Numbered from the stretch's first letter, positions 34,992 to 45,092 are shown. The stretch: 55,291 nucleotides of DNA from Novacetimonas cocois (GCF_003311635.1 NZ_QEXL01000006.1:120871-176161); one strand, 5' to 3'. Numbers and translations: made by a program. The notes: generated by a model from the sequence alone, not told the origin.

Positions 34992-35822
34992 TCAGGATGC
35001 AAGTTCGCGCGCCCGCTTCGTCCCCGCGCGGATCGCCGCGCGCAGCGTGGCGGGCCATGCGTCGGGCGCCATCAGGATGGACAGCGCCTGCTGCGTGGTG
35101 CCGCCGGGACTGGTGACGTTGCGCCGCAGCTGCGCGGCCTCCGTCCCGCTTTGCTGCATCAGCGCGCCCGCGCCGGACACCGTCTTGCGCGCGATCTGCC
35201 GGGCAAGGGCGGGCGGCAGCCCCTCTCCTACGCCAACGTCTTCAAGAAGTTCCGCCAGCAGGAAGACATAGGCCGGACCGCTGCCGGAAATTGCGGTCAC
35301 GATGTCGATCTGGTCTTCATGTTCCACCCATGCGGTCTCGCCAACGGCCGACAGGACCCGGTCGCACATGGCGCGCTGTCGTGGCGTTGCCTGTGGCGGC
35401 GCGTAGGAAACGGTCATCCCTTCGCCTACCGCCGCCGGGGTATTGGGCATGGAACGGATGACAAGCGGCCGGGCGCCGGGCGGCATATGGGCGGCGAGCC
35501 CTTCCGTCAGGCCATGAACCGTCCTGCCCGCCAGCACCGACAGGACCGGCGCATGCAGGGCATACGGGGCGATGGCGGCAAGGGCGGCCGCCACCTTCTG
35601 CGGTTTCATGGCAAGGATGATGAGGTCGGGCTGAAAATCGGCGGGCAGGTCCGTCACGTCGCGGACCAGCCGGTGCGGCGCAGGCACGCTGTCGCGGTGG
35701 CGGTCCACGATGACGGAGGGGGCAAGCCCCTCCGCCAGCCATCCCTGCAGCATCGCGCCGCCCATCTTCCCGCATCCGATCAGCAGGATGGAGGGAAGGG
35801 GGGGCGTATCCGTCGCTGCCAT
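34992..35822 (-). CDS. proC: pyrroline-5-carboxylate reductase
   Basis: The 276-residue enzyme reduces pyrroline-5-carboxylate to proline with NAD(P)H. The nucleotide-binding loop ILLIGCGKMGGAMLQGW is near residue 12, and the C-terminal dimer/active-site block contains AISGSGPAYVFLLAELLED, ALMQQSGTEAAQLRRNV and TSPGGTTQQALSIL. It overlaps the upstream YbjN gene by one base (TGATG). proA of the same pathway is at 46.9 kb. Confidence 0.97.
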   Translation of the reverse strand: MAATDTPPLPSILLIGCGKMGGAMLQGWLAEGLAPSVIVDRHRDSVPAPHRLVRDVTDLPADFQPDLIILAMKPQKVAAALAAIAPYALHAPVLSVLAGRTVHGLTEGLAAHMPPGARPLVIRSMPNTPAAVGEGMTVSYAPPQATPRQRAMCDRVLSAVGETAWVEHEDQIDIVTAISGSGPAYVFLLAELLEDVGVGEGLPPALARQIARKTVSGAGALMQQSGTEAAQLRRNVTSPGGTTQQALSILMAPDAWPATLRAAIRAGTKRARELAS

Positions 35823-36325
35823 CAGGCCATTCCCGCGCAGTCAAGCATCGCGGCCTCCAGCGCCTCGGTGGGGGACTTGCCGCCCCACAGGACGAACTGG
35901 AACGCGGGGTAGAAACGTTCGCATTCCGTCAGGGCGATATCGATCATGTCCTCAAGGCTTTCGACCGAGGCCCCCGGCGCCCCGCGCAGCAGGACCGCAT
36001 GGCGGAACAGCGGCATGCCATTGTCGAGGTCCATGCCGAAATGCCCGATCCACAGGCGTTCATTGGCCAGTGCGACCAGTTCAAACAGGTTGCGTCGCTG
36101 CACGGGTGGAACCTTCAGGTCGAACGTGCAGGTGAAATGCATCGCGCTGACTTCGCGCGACCAGGAAAAGAACAGGCCGTAATCGCACCATTTTCCCGGT
36201 GCCTCGGCCGCCATTTCCGAATCGTTGCGGCGATCGAATGCCCATTCATAGCCCCCCACGATCTGTTCCATCAGATCGAGCGGGTTGGAGTCCTTGGGCG
36301 ATGTCGTGAAATTCAAGGCAGGCAT
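35822..36325 (-). CDS. YbjN-domain protein
   Basis: A 167-residue protein with the YbjN/type III chaperone-like fold: DYGLFFSWSREVSAMHFTCT, then ELVALANERLWIGHFGMD and CERFYPAFQFVLWGGKSP. YbjN proteins are sensory or stress-related with unsettled function. The start at 36325 has GGGGAG eight bases upstream. Its stop overlaps the proC start, so the two are co-translated. Confidence 0.88.
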   Translation of the reverse strand: MPALNFTTSPKDSNPLDLMEQIVGGYEWAFDRRNDSEMAAEAPGKWCDYGLFFSWSREVSAMHFTCTFDLKVPPVQRRNLFELVALANERLWIGHFGMDLDNGMPLFRHAVLLRGAPGASVESLEDMIDIALTECERFYPAFQFVLWGGKSPTEALEAAMLDCAGMA

Positions 36326-36558
36326 TGTGGGACTCCCCGAAGCCGTCGTGGAGGGAATCCGGTATTTCCGGATCCCGGGCGTCTGCAACCCGCCTCCCCC
36401 TGTGGGAGGAGACGTAACGGCAACCCTATGGCTGGTACGGCCGTGGTGGCAAGCCTGTGGCGACGGGTGGGGACGAATTACGCATCGTGGCGGTCGGGAG
36501 GGCGCGCGATGCCGCCGCTCCCACGGGCATGCCCGCCAGCCTGCCCGTGCTGGTGCAT

Positions 36559-36852
36559 TCAGCCGTTGTAGGAGGTGGCGGACGGCGTTGTCATGCTCGC
36601 CTCAAGATCGGCGATGCGGGCTTCAAGGGCGGCGATCTGCCTGTCGGTCGCTTCCTGCGCGATTCGCGCGCGCGTGGCCATTTCGCGCACCACCTCGAAT
36701 TCGTCGCGGCGGACAAGGTTCAGGTTCGCCATGGCCTCGTCAACGCGGGCGCGGACCATCGCGCCGATTTCCTCGCGCACGCCGGACAGGGCGGAAAAGG
36801 CACCACCGGCAACACCGGCAAGATCATCAAAAATGCGTGGTCGGACGGACAT
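36559..36852 (-). CDS. ubiK: UbiK-like accessory factor (BMFP domain)
   Basis: The 97-residue protein is an amphipathic helical/coiled-coil protein: RPRIFDDLAGVAGGAFSALS, then RRDEFEVVREMATRARIAQE and an ALEARIADLEA end. This is the membrane-fusogenic BMFP family, which includes UbiK, an assembly factor for aerobic ubiquinone synthesis. AAGGAG lies eight bases before the ATG at 36852. It is divergent from hldD. Confidence 0.9.
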   Translation of the reverse strand: MSVRPRIFDDLAGVAGGAFSALSGVREEIGAMVRARVDEAMANLNLVRRDEFEVVREMATRARIAQEATDRQIAALEARIADLEASMTTPSATSYNG

Positions 36853-37076
36853 CGCGCGTAACTCCTTGGGCATGGGCCGGAAATGGGACTGGCACGCCGC
36901 GTCGCGACGTGTGGCGCGCAAGTATAGACGCATCCACGCGCCAGAGCCATCCACACGCGTCATTCCCGCGCGGCTGTCACGCAATGCAGCACGATGTGAC
37001 AAAGTTTGTCTCCCTTGCATTTGCATGTTTGTGGCATGTTGGCGTCGTTTCGCGGACGTACGGGATTTTGGGGTTC

Positions 37077-38057
37077 ATGATTATCATTACGGGTGGCGCG
37101 GGTTTCATCGGATCATGCCTGCACAAGGCGCTGCATGCGCGCGGTGAGCAGACAGCCATCGTGGATTCCCTGGGAAATGTCGGGAAATGGCGCAACCTGC
37201 GCAAGCACGTGCCCGATTTCCTGATCGCGCCACAGGACCTCGATGCCTTCCTTGCCAGCCGTCCGGACGTCACGGCGGTCTTCCACCTTGGTGCCATCAG
37301 CGAGACCATGGCCACCGACGGGGACCTGGTGTGGCGGACCAACGTGGACCTTTCGATACGGCTGATGGAATGGTGCGCGCGCGAGGAGGTGCGTTTCATC
37401 TATGCCTCTTCCGCCGCCACTTATGGCGCGGCCGACAGGATGGAAATGTTTTCCGATGATCCCGCCCGGCTGGAGGGGCTGCGGCCGCTCAATCTGTACG
37501 GGTGGTCCAAATACGCCTTTGACTGCACCCTGATGCGCCGGCTGGCGCAGGGGGACCTGCAGGGACTGTCATGGGCGGGACTGAAATTCTTCAACGTCTA
37601 TGGCCCCAATGAATATCATAAGGGACCGATGATCTCCCTCGTCCACGGGAAGTACGAGGACGTGCGCGCCGGCCGGGCACCCCGCCTGTTCCGTTCCGAC
37701 AGGCCGGGCCTGCCCGACGGGCATCAGGCGCGCGATTTCATCTGGGTGGGTGACGCGGTCGCGGTGATGCTGTGGCTGCTGGATCACCAGCATGTACATG
37801 GCGTGTTCAACTGCGGGACGGGCGTGGCGCGGACCTGTCTGGATCTGGCCTATGCGGTCTGTGACGCGGCCGAGGTCGCGCGACGGGTCGAATTCATCGA
37901 CATGCCGGCCGCCCTGCACGGACAGTACCAGTCCTATACCTGTGCCGACATGGCGCGGCTGCGCACGGCGGGATACGACCAGCCCTTCGTCACGCTGGAA
38001 GAGGGGGTCAGGCGCTATATCCATGACTACCTTGCCGCCGATGATCCATATGTCTAA
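37077..38057 (+). CDS. hldD: ADP-glyceromanno-heptose 6-epimerase
   Basis: The 326-residue SDR enzyme makes the ADP-L-glycero form of heptose for the lipopolysaccharide inner core. It has the Rossmann loop MIIITGGAGFIGSCL, a YGWSK catalytic Tyr-Lys pair, FFNVYGPNEYHKG and GVFNCGTGVARTC. The N-terminal ATG at 37077 gives the standard family start. lgt follows 90 bases later on the same strand. Confidence 0.95.
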   Translation: MIIITGGAGFIGSCLHKALHARGEQTAIVDSLGNVGKWRNLRKHVPDFLIAPQDLDAFLASRPDVTAVFHLGAISETMATDGDLVWRTNVDLSIRLMEWCAREEVRFIYASSAATYGAADRMEMFSDDPARLEGLRPLNLYGWSKYAFDCTLMRRLAQGDLQGLSWAGLKFFNVYGPNEYHKGPMISLVHGKYEDVRAGRAPRLFRSDRPGLPDGHQARDFIWVGDAVAVMLWLLDHQHVHGVFNCGTGVARTCLDLAYAVCDAAEVARRVEFIDMPAALHGQYQSYTCADMARLRTAGYDQPFVTLEEGVRRYIHDYLAADDPYV

Positions 38058-38147
38058 AGCCTGAGGCGACGCGTAAAGGGGTGATGCCCCGCCGCAGGGC
38101 GGGTCCATGCCCCGTGCCTGGAAATTCCCGATTGCGAAAGTCGCTTC

Positions 38148-39002
38148 ATGCTGCCTGTCCTGATGTTTCCGCAATTTGACCCGGTCATGGTGCATTTCGG
38201 GCCGTTCGGCCTGCGGTGGTACGCGATGGCGTACATCGTCGCGCTGGTGGTCGGATGGCGGGTGGCGCGGCGTCTGGTGGCGCTGCCGCCGCGTGCTGCC
38301 ACCGCGCTGCAGGTCGATGATTTCCTGACATGGGCGACGCTGGGCGTCGTGCTGGGCGGGCGGCTGGGATACATCGTGTTCTATCAGCCGGGATATTACC
38401 TGTCCCACCCGCTGGCGATCCTTCAGGTCTGGCATGGGGGAATGTCGTTTCACGGCGGGGCGGCGGGTGTCATCATCGCGCTGATTGTCTTTACATGGCG
38501 CAACAACCTCAGCTTCCTTGGCTTTTCGGACCGTATCACCACCGTTGTGCCGATCGGTCTGGGGCTGGGACGGGTCGCGAATTTCATCAATGGCGAACTG
38601 TGGGGGCGCGAGGCCCCGGCCAGCCTGCCGTGGGCGATGATCTTTCCCGACGCAGGACCGATACCGCGGCATCCTTCCGAACTGTACGAGGCATTCGCCG
38701 AGGGGCTGGTCCTCTTTACGGTGATGTGGGTGGTATCGCGCAGCCTGAAGGTGCGCGAACATCCCGGCTTCCTCGCCGGGCTGTTCCTGTTCGGCTATGC
38801 CATCGCGCGCAGCATCTGCGAACTGTTCCGCGAACCGGATTCCTTTATCGGCTTCCTGCCTTTCGGCGTGACGATGGGGCAGGTGCTGTGCATTCCCATG
38901 GCGATCGGCGGGCTGGGCCTGATGCTCAATGCCTGCCTGCGTCCGGCCCGCACGGAACTGATGCCCCCGGATTTCGCCATGGATGAGGAGGAGGCGGCCT
39001 GA
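38148..39002 (+). CDS. lgt: prolipoprotein diacylglyceryl transferase
   Basis: A 284-residue polytopic inner-membrane enzyme that adds diacylglycerol to the lipobox Cys of prolipoproteins. Hallmarks are FGLRWYAMAYIVAL, the HGG block MSFHGGAAGVIIAL and the signature GLGRVANFINGELWGR. Its stop overlaps the start of the methyltransferase gene by one base. A lipoprotein substrate lies downstream at 40.9 kb. Confidence 0.97.
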   Translation: MLPVLMFPQFDPVMVHFGPFGLRWYAMAYIVALVVGWRVARRLVALPPRAATALQVDDFLTWATLGVVLGGRLGYIVFYQPGYYLSHPLAILQVWHGGMSFHGGAAGVIIALIVFTWRNNLSFLGFSDRITTVVPIGLGLGRVANFINGELWGREAPASLPWAMIFPDAGPIPRHPSELYEAFAEGLVLFTVMWVVSRSLKVREHPGFLAGLFLFGYAIARSICELFREPDSFIGFLPFGVTMGQVLCIPMAIGGLGLMLNACLRPARTELMPPDFAMDEEEAA

Positions 39003-40090
39003 TGACGCGGGATGCCGCCATCAGGCTCGACCATTTCATGGCCCGCGCGAACGCGGCGTATTACAGCAGCCGTGATCCCTTTGCGGACTTCATTACGTCC
39101 CCTGAAATTTCGCAGATGTTTGGGGAGCTTCTGGGCGCGTGGGTCGCGGTGACATGGCAGCGCATGGGCGCGCCCGATCCTTTCATTCTGGCGGAGGCGG
39201 GACCGGGGCGCGGGACGCTGATGGCGGACGCGCTGCGCCTGCTGTCACGTGTGGCGCCCGCCTGTTACGCGGCGGCGCGGGTGCATATGGTGGAAACATC
39301 GCCCCGGCTGCGACAGGCGCAGGCCACGGCGCTGGCGGCGCATGCGGATGTCGTGGCACCCGTCTGGCTGGATGCCGTCCCCGACCTGCCGCCCGGTCCG
39401 CTGGTTTTCATCGCCAACGAATTCCTTGACGCCCTGCCCATCCGGCAGTTCGTGCGGACCGCCGATGGCTGGGACGAACGCATGGTGGCGGGGGAGGTGT
39501 TCGTGACACGTCCCGCCACGGACCTTCCCGCTTCCGGCCCGCCTGCCACCCGCGACGTGCCCGAGGGGGAGGTGCTGGAAATCTGCGAAGGAGCACTTTC
39601 CATCGCGCGGCAGCTTGGCGCGCGGCTGTCGCATGGCGATGGCGTCGCCCTGTTCATCGATTACGGGTATGATGGCCCCGGATGGGGCGACACGCTGCAG
39701 GCCCTGTGCGACGGGCGTCCGGCATGGCCGCTGGCGCGACCGGGCATGGCGGACCTGACGGCGCATGTGGATTTCGCCGCGCTGGCGATTGCCGCGCGCG
39801 AAGGGGGATGCGCCACATGGGGCAGCGTGACGCAGGGGGCGTTCCTTTCCGCGCTGGGCCTGTTTCCACGCGCGGCGCAACTGGCCCGCAACCAGCCCGG
39901 GGACGTGGCCCGCCAGATCAGCGAGGCGGCGCAGCGCCTTGCGGCCCCGGACCGGATGGGGGGACTGTTCCGCGTCATGGCCATGACAGCGCCGGATGTG
40001 AAGGAGGTCGCGGGGTTCGAGGGCGTGACCCCGCTTGCCCCCGATCATGCCGGCATGGGACAACACCGCGACCGGGCAGGGGAAGGGTGA
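39002..40090 (+). CDS. MidA/NDUFAF7-type SAM-dependent arginine methyltransferase
   Basis: The 362-residue protein matches the family of NDUFAF7, which methylates a complex I subunit during assembly in mitochondria. Motifs include ADFITSPEISQMFGELLG, EAGPGRGTLMADAL (SAM site), VFIANEFLDALPI and FIDYGYDGPGWGDTLQAL. The N-terminus is short compared with typical MidA. It is coupled to lgt by a one-base overlap and to pgeF downstream. Confidence 0.93.
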   Translation: MTRDAAIRLDHFMARANAAYYSSRDPFADFITSPEISQMFGELLGAWVAVTWQRMGAPDPFILAEAGPGRGTLMADALRLLSRVAPACYAAARVHMVETSPRLRQAQATALAAHADVVAPVWLDAVPDLPPGPLVFIANEFLDALPIRQFVRTADGWDERMVAGEVFVTRPATDLPASGPPATRDVPEGEVLEICEGALSIARQLGARLSHGDGVALFIDYGYDGPGWGDTLQALCDGRPAWPLARPGMADLTAHVDFAALAIAAREGGCATWGSVTQGAFLSALGLFPRAAQLARNQPGDVARQISEAAQRLAAPDRMGGLFRVMAMTAPDVKEVAGFEGVTPLAPDHAGMGQHRDRAGEG

Positions 40091-40095
40091 CGCGG

Positions 40096-40902
40096 ATGGA
40101 GATGACGCAGAAGCACGGGCAGGATCAGCTGGAGGGACCGATACTTCGGGCCGGGGCGCTGCATGCCGCGCCACATGGGTTTTTCACCCGGCTGGGGGGC
40201 GTGTCGCAGGGGCCTTATGCCTCGCTGAACTGTTCCATGCGCAGTGGCGACGATCCGGCGGCGCTGCGTGAAAACCGGGCACGTGTCGCGCGGGCGATCG
40301 GGATGTCCCCCGACTGCCTGCTTGGCGTGACGCAGGTGCATGGCACGGAGGTGGTCCGTGTCACCGCCCCGTGGGCGTCGGGCGAGGGCGCGCGCGCCGA
40401 TGCCATGGTATGCGCCCGTCCGGGACTGGCGCTGGGCGTCATCACCGCCGATTGCGCGCCGGTGCTGTTTTCCGACGGGCGTGGTTGCGTGGTGGGGGCC
40501 GCCCATGCCGGATGGCGCGGGGCGGCGGCGGGCGTGCTGGAGGCCACGGTGGCCGCGATGGTCGAACTGGGTGGCGTTGCATCTGATATCCGCGCGGTCG
40601 TCGGGCCCTGCATCACGCGCGACAGTTACGAGGTGGGGGCCGACATGCGTGACGCCGTGCTGGCGCTGGATGATGCGGCCACGCCGTTTTTCACGTCCGG
40701 CCACAGGGCCGGGCACTACCAGTTCGACCTGCCCGCCTATTGCGTCGCGCGCCTGCGGCGCGCGGGCGTGGGACAGGCCACGGCGCTGGGCGTGGATACG
40801 CTTGGGGACGAGGAACGGTTTTTCAGCCATCGTCGCCGCACGCTGGCGGGCGGGGGGGCGATCGGCCACCAGATTTCGGTAATTTCATGCGCCCATGTAT
40901 GA
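40096..40902 (+). CDS. pgeF: PgeF/YfiH-family multicopper-type purine nucleoside phosphorylase/polyphenol oxidase
   Basis: The 268-residue protein has the family features HGFFTRLGGVSQGPYASLN, TQVHGTEVV, ITADCAPVLF, AAHAGWRGAAAGVLEATV and VGPCITRDSYEVG, containing the zinc/copper-binding His and Cys. Members cleave or deaminate purine nucleosides and remove muropeptide errors. GTG at 40087, overlapping the previous stop, is an alternative start. It is third in lgt-midA-pgeF, an order common in this class. Confidence 0.92.
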   Translation: MEMTQKHGQDQLEGPILRAGALHAAPHGFFTRLGGVSQGPYASLNCSMRSGDDPAALRENRARVARAIGMSPDCLLGVTQVHGTEVVRVTAPWASGEGARADAMVCARPGLALGVITADCAPVLFSDGRGCVVGAAHAGWRGAAAGVLEATVAAMVELGGVASDIRAVVGPCITRDSYEVGADMRDAVLALDDAATPFFTSGHRAGHYQFDLPAYCVARLRRAGVGQATALGVDTLGDEERFFSHRRRTLAGGGAIGHQISVISCAHV

Positions 40903-40909
40903 TGCCGGC

Positions 40910-42433
40910 ATGAGGGGAAAGTTTTTCAGGCATAGCATGATGGCCCTGACGATGTCGGGCCTGTGTCTTCTTGCCGGGTGCCTTGACGTGCCGCATCCAT
41001 TCCAGCGCAGGGGGCTGTCGCAGCTTTCCAATGCGCCGCCCGCCCGCCTTGCCGTGCCGCAGCCGACGCAGGCGCTGCTGGTCAGCATGGCCGCGCAGAC
41101 ATGGCAGAAGGACATGGTCGCCGCCATGCTGGACCAGTCGGTACCCGCCGTGGGGCAACCGGCGAAAAGTGGCGACTGGTGGTTGCGCATGACCGCCACC
41201 CTGCAGGGGAATCAGGTCATCCCGACCTATGCCGTCATCACCCCCAAGGGCGAGGTGCGCGGCGAGACGACGGGCGCGCCCATACCCGCCGCGTCATGGT
41301 CCGCCGGGACGGAGGCGGTGATGCAGGCCTCCGCCATGCAGGCCGCGCCCGAGGTCGCAGCCCTGCTGACCGGCATTCAGGCCGCCCAGATGCAGAGCGA
41401 TCCCCACAGCCTGAAGAACCGTCCGGCCCATGTGTTTTTCCAGGGGGTGAAGGGCGCGCCGGGCGACGGGAACGCGATGCTGTCGCGGGCGTTCGTCGCA
41501 TCGTTGCGCGATGCGCATGACCAGATCCAGCATTCGCAGTCAGGGGCCGATTTTTCGGTCGGATGTACGGTTGTCGTGACGCAGCTGCCGGCATCGGGTC
41601 CCGCGCGACAGCGGCTGACGCTGACATGGCGCGTGGTGGATTCCCACGGCAAGGAAGCGGGTGCCGCCACGCAGATCCACGATATCGCGGCCCATACGCT
41701 TGATGGCAAATGGGGTGACGCGGCCGAAGCCGCGGGCGAGGAAGCCGCGGGCGGCGTCCGCCAGATCATTTCGCGTTATTCAGGGCGGGATAATGTGCCA
41801 CTGGCCGCCACTGCTACTGCCGCGCCGGCGCAGGCATCGAAACCGGCGGGGGTAAAATCGGCCGCGCCGGCTGCCGTGGCGCCTGCCGTCATGCCGGCCT
41901 CTGACGCTTCCGATGCCCGTTTGAGCCGGAATGCGCCGCTGTCGCATGCGCCTGCGGCCGTGTCGTCCGCCCCGGTATCGACATTCCCGGCATCAACATC
42001 TCCAGTATCAACCTCTCCGGTACCGCCAACCCCGATATCGTCCGTTCCGACGTCACCCGTTACAACAACGCCCGTCACGACATCCACCGCATCGGTCCCG
42101 CCGCCATCCCCGTCTCCCGCGGTGGCGACGCCAGTAGTAAAGGCCCCGCCTGCCGCAGCCGTGGAATCCGCGCCTGTCGGGACTGCGTCGTCGGTAGCCG
42201 CCACGCCGTCAGTCGCGCGCGCGCCGTCCACGATGCCGTCGTCTCCATCTTCGACACAGGCTCCTGCGGCCCCGGCGGTGGCCTCGTCTTCCGCCACATC
42301 TGTCGCCGCGCGCCCCGTTTCGGCCCCGCCACAGGATATTGTCCCGCAGCAGCCGGCTGCCGAGGCCGCACCCGCAACGACGCCGGTACGCAGGAAGCTG
42401 CCGGGCGTGACGCTGCCGCCGCGCAGGTCATGA
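40910..42433 (+). CDS. lipoprotein with Pro/Ser/Thr-rich tail
   Basis: The N-terminus is a lipoprotein signal peptide (MRGKFFRHSMMALTMSGLC followed by LLAGC), so Lgt, encoded upstream, should modify it. Residues about 60-290 form a folded domain (WWLRMTATLQGNQVIPTYAV, HVFFQGVKGAPGDGNAMLSR, DFSVGCTVVVTQLPA) of unrecognised family. The remaining 200 residues are low-complexity Pro/Ser/Thr/Ala, probably a periplasmic linker, ending with basic residues. The start could be 40910 or 40936. It is probably an outer-membrane-anchored protein of unknown role. Confidence 0.8.
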   Translation: MRGKFFRHSMMALTMSGLCLLAGCLDVPHPFQRRGLSQLSNAPPARLAVPQPTQALLVSMAAQTWQKDMVAAMLDQSVPAVGQPAKSGDWWLRMTATLQGNQVIPTYAVITPKGEVRGETTGAPIPAASWSAGTEAVMQASAMQAAPEVAALLTGIQAAQMQSDPHSLKNRPAHVFFQGVKGAPGDGNAMLSRAFVASLRDAHDQIQHSQSGADFSVGCTVVVTQLPASGPARQRLTLTWRVVDSHGKEAGAATQIHDIAAHTLDGKWGDAAEAAGEEAAGGVRQIISRYSGRDNVPLAATATAAPAQASKPAGVKSAAPAAVAPAVMPASDASDARLSRNAPLSHAPAAVSSAPVSTFPASTSPVSTSPVPPTPISSVPTSPVTTTPVTTSTASVPPPSPSPAVATPVVKAPPAAAVESAPVGTASSVAATPSVARAPSTMPSSPSSTQAPAAPAVASSSATSVAARPVSAPPQDIVPQQPAAEAAPATTPVRRKLPGVTLPPRRS

Positions 42434-42631
42434 ACGCACAGGGTGTGGCCGTCACGACACGTCGCGGGCACGTGTGTCCCGCGCAGGTCCGCCCTGACGT
42501 CTTCGGGTGGTGGTTCGTTGCGGTGTGGTGGTGACAGGAACTGGCGCGATTGCTAGAACGCGCCCGGTCCATGGAAATGGAAGTGGTCATCCACGGTCGC
42601 TTCGCCTCATGTCGTCTGGGAACGTCGCAAG

Positions 42632-43615
42632 ATGAAAATCGTCGCCTGTAACAGTAATCTGCCCCTTGCTGAAAAAGTTGCGGTCGAACTGGGAATGCCC
42701 CTGTGCGACGTGACCGTGCGTCGCTTCGCCGACATGGAAATCTTTGTCGAGATCCATGAAAATGTGCGTGGCGAGGATGTCTTTGTCATCCAGAGCACCT
42801 GTTCGCCCACCAATGACAACCTGATGGAACTGCTGATCATGCTCGATGCGCTGCGTCGCGGGTCGGCACGGCGCATCACGGCGGTCATGCCCTATTTCGG
42901 GTATGCCCGGCAGGACCGCAAATCCGGTCCCCGCACCCCCATCAGCGCGAAGCTAGTCGCCAACATCCTGGTCGAGGCCGGGGCGAACCGCATCCTGACG
43001 ATGGATCTGCATGCCATGCAGATCCAGGGCTTTTTCGACATTCCCGTCGACAACCTGTACGCCGCCCCCCTGTTCACGCGCGACATCAAGGGGCGCATGG
43101 GGCTGGAGGCACCGCTGCCCTATGACGCGCCGGACATGAACATCCCCGGCGGCCCGCACAACCTGATGATCGTCTCCCCCGACGTGGGCGGCGTCGTGCG
43201 CGCGCGGCAACTGGCGCAGCGCCTGAATGTGGACCTTGCCATCATCGACAAGCGGCGCGAGCGCGCGGGCGTATCCGAAGTGATGAACGTGATCGGCGAC
43301 GTGCGGGGACGGTACTGCGTCCTGGTCGATGATATCGTCGATAGCGGCGGTTCACTGTGCAATGCGGCCGAGGCCCTGATGCGCCATGGCGCCGCGGCGG
43401 TGGAGGCCTATGTCACCCATGGCGTCCTGACGGGCGGCGCGGTCAGCCGCATCGGACAGTCGCCGCTGCAGATGCTTACCCTGACCGACAGCATCGTAAA
43501 GACGGAAGACGTGCGCCAGTCGCACAACATCCGCCAGATCAGCACGGCGAACCTGCTGTCGCGCGCCATGCGCGCGGTATCGGACGAAAGTTCGGTGTCG
43601 TCGCTGTTTGACTGA
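42632..43615 (+). CDS. prs: ribose-phosphate pyrophosphokinase
   Basis: The 327-residue enzyme makes PRPP from ribose 5-phosphate and ATP, feeding purine, pyrimidine, NAD, His and Trp synthesis. Family blocks are [60 protein letters not shown] and the PRPP loop [13 protein letters not shown]. About 200 bp upstream are gene-free and presumably carry its promoter. Confidence 0.97.
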   Translation: MKIVACNSNLPLAEKVAVELGMPLCDVTVRRFADMEIFVEIHENVRGEDVFVIQSTCSPTNDNLMELLIMLDALRRGSARRITAVMPYFGYARQDRKSGPRTPISAKLVANILVEAGANRILTMDLHAMQIQGFFDIPVDNLYAAPLFTRDIKGRMGLEAPLPYDAPDMNIPGGPHNLMIVSPDVGGVVRARQLAQRLNVDLAIIDKRRERAGVSEVMNVIGDVRGRYCVLVDDIVDSGGSLCNAAEALMRHGAAAVEAYVTHGVLTGGAVSRIGQSPLQMLTLTDSIVKTEDVRQSHNIRQISTANLLSRAMRAVSDESSVSSLFD

Positions 43616-43737
43616 AATCCGGCGTGACGGGCCGGGGACTTACGGGTTCCCCGATTTATGTCATAGTGTGTCGCGGGATTGACCCTGTGGCCCGTCGCGG
43701 CTATCGCCGGGAAAGCCAATCAAGAAGGAGTCATTTA

Positions 43738-44328
43738 ATGACGGACCTGCTCGCCCGGCCATACTGGTATCTGCGACATGGAGAGACGGACTGGAACGCC
43801 GAGGGGCGTTCGCAGGGCCGGACCGACATCCCGCTCAATTCCACCGGGGTGGAACAGGCCCGGCAGGCCGGTCTGGTGCTGGTGCGTCATCTGGCGGAAC
43901 ATCCGATCGCGCGCATCGTCTCCTCCCCGCTGGGCCGCGCGCGCCGGACGGCCGAAATCGTGGCCGAGGTCATGGCCGCCCATGGTGCGCCGCTGTTTCA
44001 GGTGCAGCTTGATGACGGGCTGAAGGAAGTCTGTTTCGGCGACCAGGAAGGCAAGCCGATGGGCCACTGGTACGATAGCTGGATCGCCGGTGAATATACC
44101 CCGGTGGACGGGGAAAGCTTTGCCGAGCTGCGTGAGCGCGCGGTATCGGCCATCAATCGCGCGACGGAGGCCCCCGGCACGCCGCTGGTGGTATGTCATG
44201 GCGGCATGTTCCGCGCCCTGCGCGCGGCGATGGGGCTGAAGCCCAACGTGCGTCTGCCCAATGCGACCCCGATGTGGGCGCAGCCCGCCGGTAACGGGAA
44301 GCCGTGGGACCTGACCGCCGTTTCCTGA
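43738..44328 (+). CDS. histidine phosphatase family protein
   Basis: A 196-residue phosphoglycerate-mutase-fold protein. The catalytic RHGETDWN is near residue 14, the second motif SSPLGRARRTAEI follows, then the Glu region LKEVCFGDQEG and the second His VVCHGGMFRALRAA. It is more likely a phosphatase (for example of the CobC or GpmB type) than a glycolytic mutase, as it is short. A near-ideal GAAGGAG lies eight bases before the ATG at 43738. Confidence 0.92.
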   Translation: MTDLLARPYWYLRHGETDWNAEGRSQGRTDIPLNSTGVEQARQAGLVLVRHLAEHPIARIVSSPLGRARRTAEIVAEVMAAHGAPLFQVQLDDGLKEVCFGDQEGKPMGHWYDSWIAGEYTPVDGESFAELRERAVSAINRATEAPGTPLVVCHGGMFRALRAAMGLKPNVRLPNATPMWAQPAGNGKPWDLTAVS

Positions 44329-44379
44329 ACCCCGCTGCCTGAAGCCTGTCCGCGCGGGGGCGGGGCGGTAAAAGTGATT

Positions 44380-44407
44380 GCCGGCGTTGCATCCGCCGGC
44401 CTTTTCC
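44380..44407 (+). terminator. intrinsic terminator of the histidine phosphatase gene
   Basis: Seven-base arms gccggcg (44380-44386) and cgccggc (44394-44400) are followed by a short T-run (cttttcc). It separates the phosphatase gene from rplY. Confidence 0.75.
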
Positions 44408-44474
44408 GTTAAAGGCCGCGCACGCGTTCGGCACCCCTGGAGGCCGACGCGCCTTGTGTTTCAGGAGCAGACAA

Positions 44475-45092
44475 GTGACCAAATTCACGAAAATCGATGT
44501 TTCTTCGCGCGCGAAGGCTGGTAAGGGGGCAGCGCGGGCGACGAGACGTGCCGGGCTGGTGCCGGGCGTTATTTATGGTGGCAAGCAGGAAGCCGCGCTG
44601 ATCGCGCTGGACCCGCGCATCGTTGCGCGCGAACTGCACAAGCCGGGCTGGCGTTCGCGCATCTATGACATCTCCATCGACGGCAGCAAGACGGAACACG
44701 CCCTTCTGCGTGAAATCCAGCTGCATCCGGTGTCCGATGCCCCGCTGCATGTGGATTACCAGCGCCTTGCCGAAGGGCAGAAGGTGCATGTGGAAGTTGC
44801 CATCACCTTCACCGGCGAAGAAACCTCCCCCGGCATCAAGCGTGGTGGCGTGCTGAACATCGTGCGTCACACCGTGGACGTCGTGGCCGACCCCGCCAAC
44901 ATGCCCGAAGGCTTCAGCGCGGACCTGTCGAAGCTCGACATCCATGACAACGTGCGTTGGGAAGACCTGAAGGGCACGGAACACGTGACCCCGGTCCAGC
45001 ACATCCCCAACTTCGTCATCGCCACGATCGCGGCGCCGACCGTCGATGTCGAGGAAACGGTGGAAGAAACCGAAACCCCGGCCGCCGACTGA
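44475..45092 (+). CDS. rplY: 50S ribosomal protein L25 (long CTC form)
   Basis: The 205-residue L25/CTC protein binds 5S rRNA. The N-terminal L25 domain includes [20 protein letters not shown] and [18 protein letters not shown]; the C-terminal TL5 domain has [20 protein letters not shown] and an acidic tail. The start is a GTG at 44475 with AGGAG eight bases upstream. It leads a rplY-pth-ychF cluster. Confidence 0.96.
   Translation: MTKFTKIDVSSRAKAGKGAARATRRAGLVPGVIYGGKQEAALIALDPRIVARELHKPGWRSRIYDISIDGSKTEHALLREIQLHPVSDAPLHVDYQRLAEGQKVHVEVAITFTGEETSPGIKRGGVLNIVRHTVDVVADPANMPEGFSADLSKLDIHDNVRWEDLKGTEHVTPVQHIPNFVIATIAAPTVDVEETVEETETPAAD

Noticed and set aside
41980-42150. Short repeats in the Pro/Ser/Thr-rich part of the lipoprotein gene
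   Set aside because: They are explained by low-complexity protein sequence and not by a mobile or CRISPR-like repeat.
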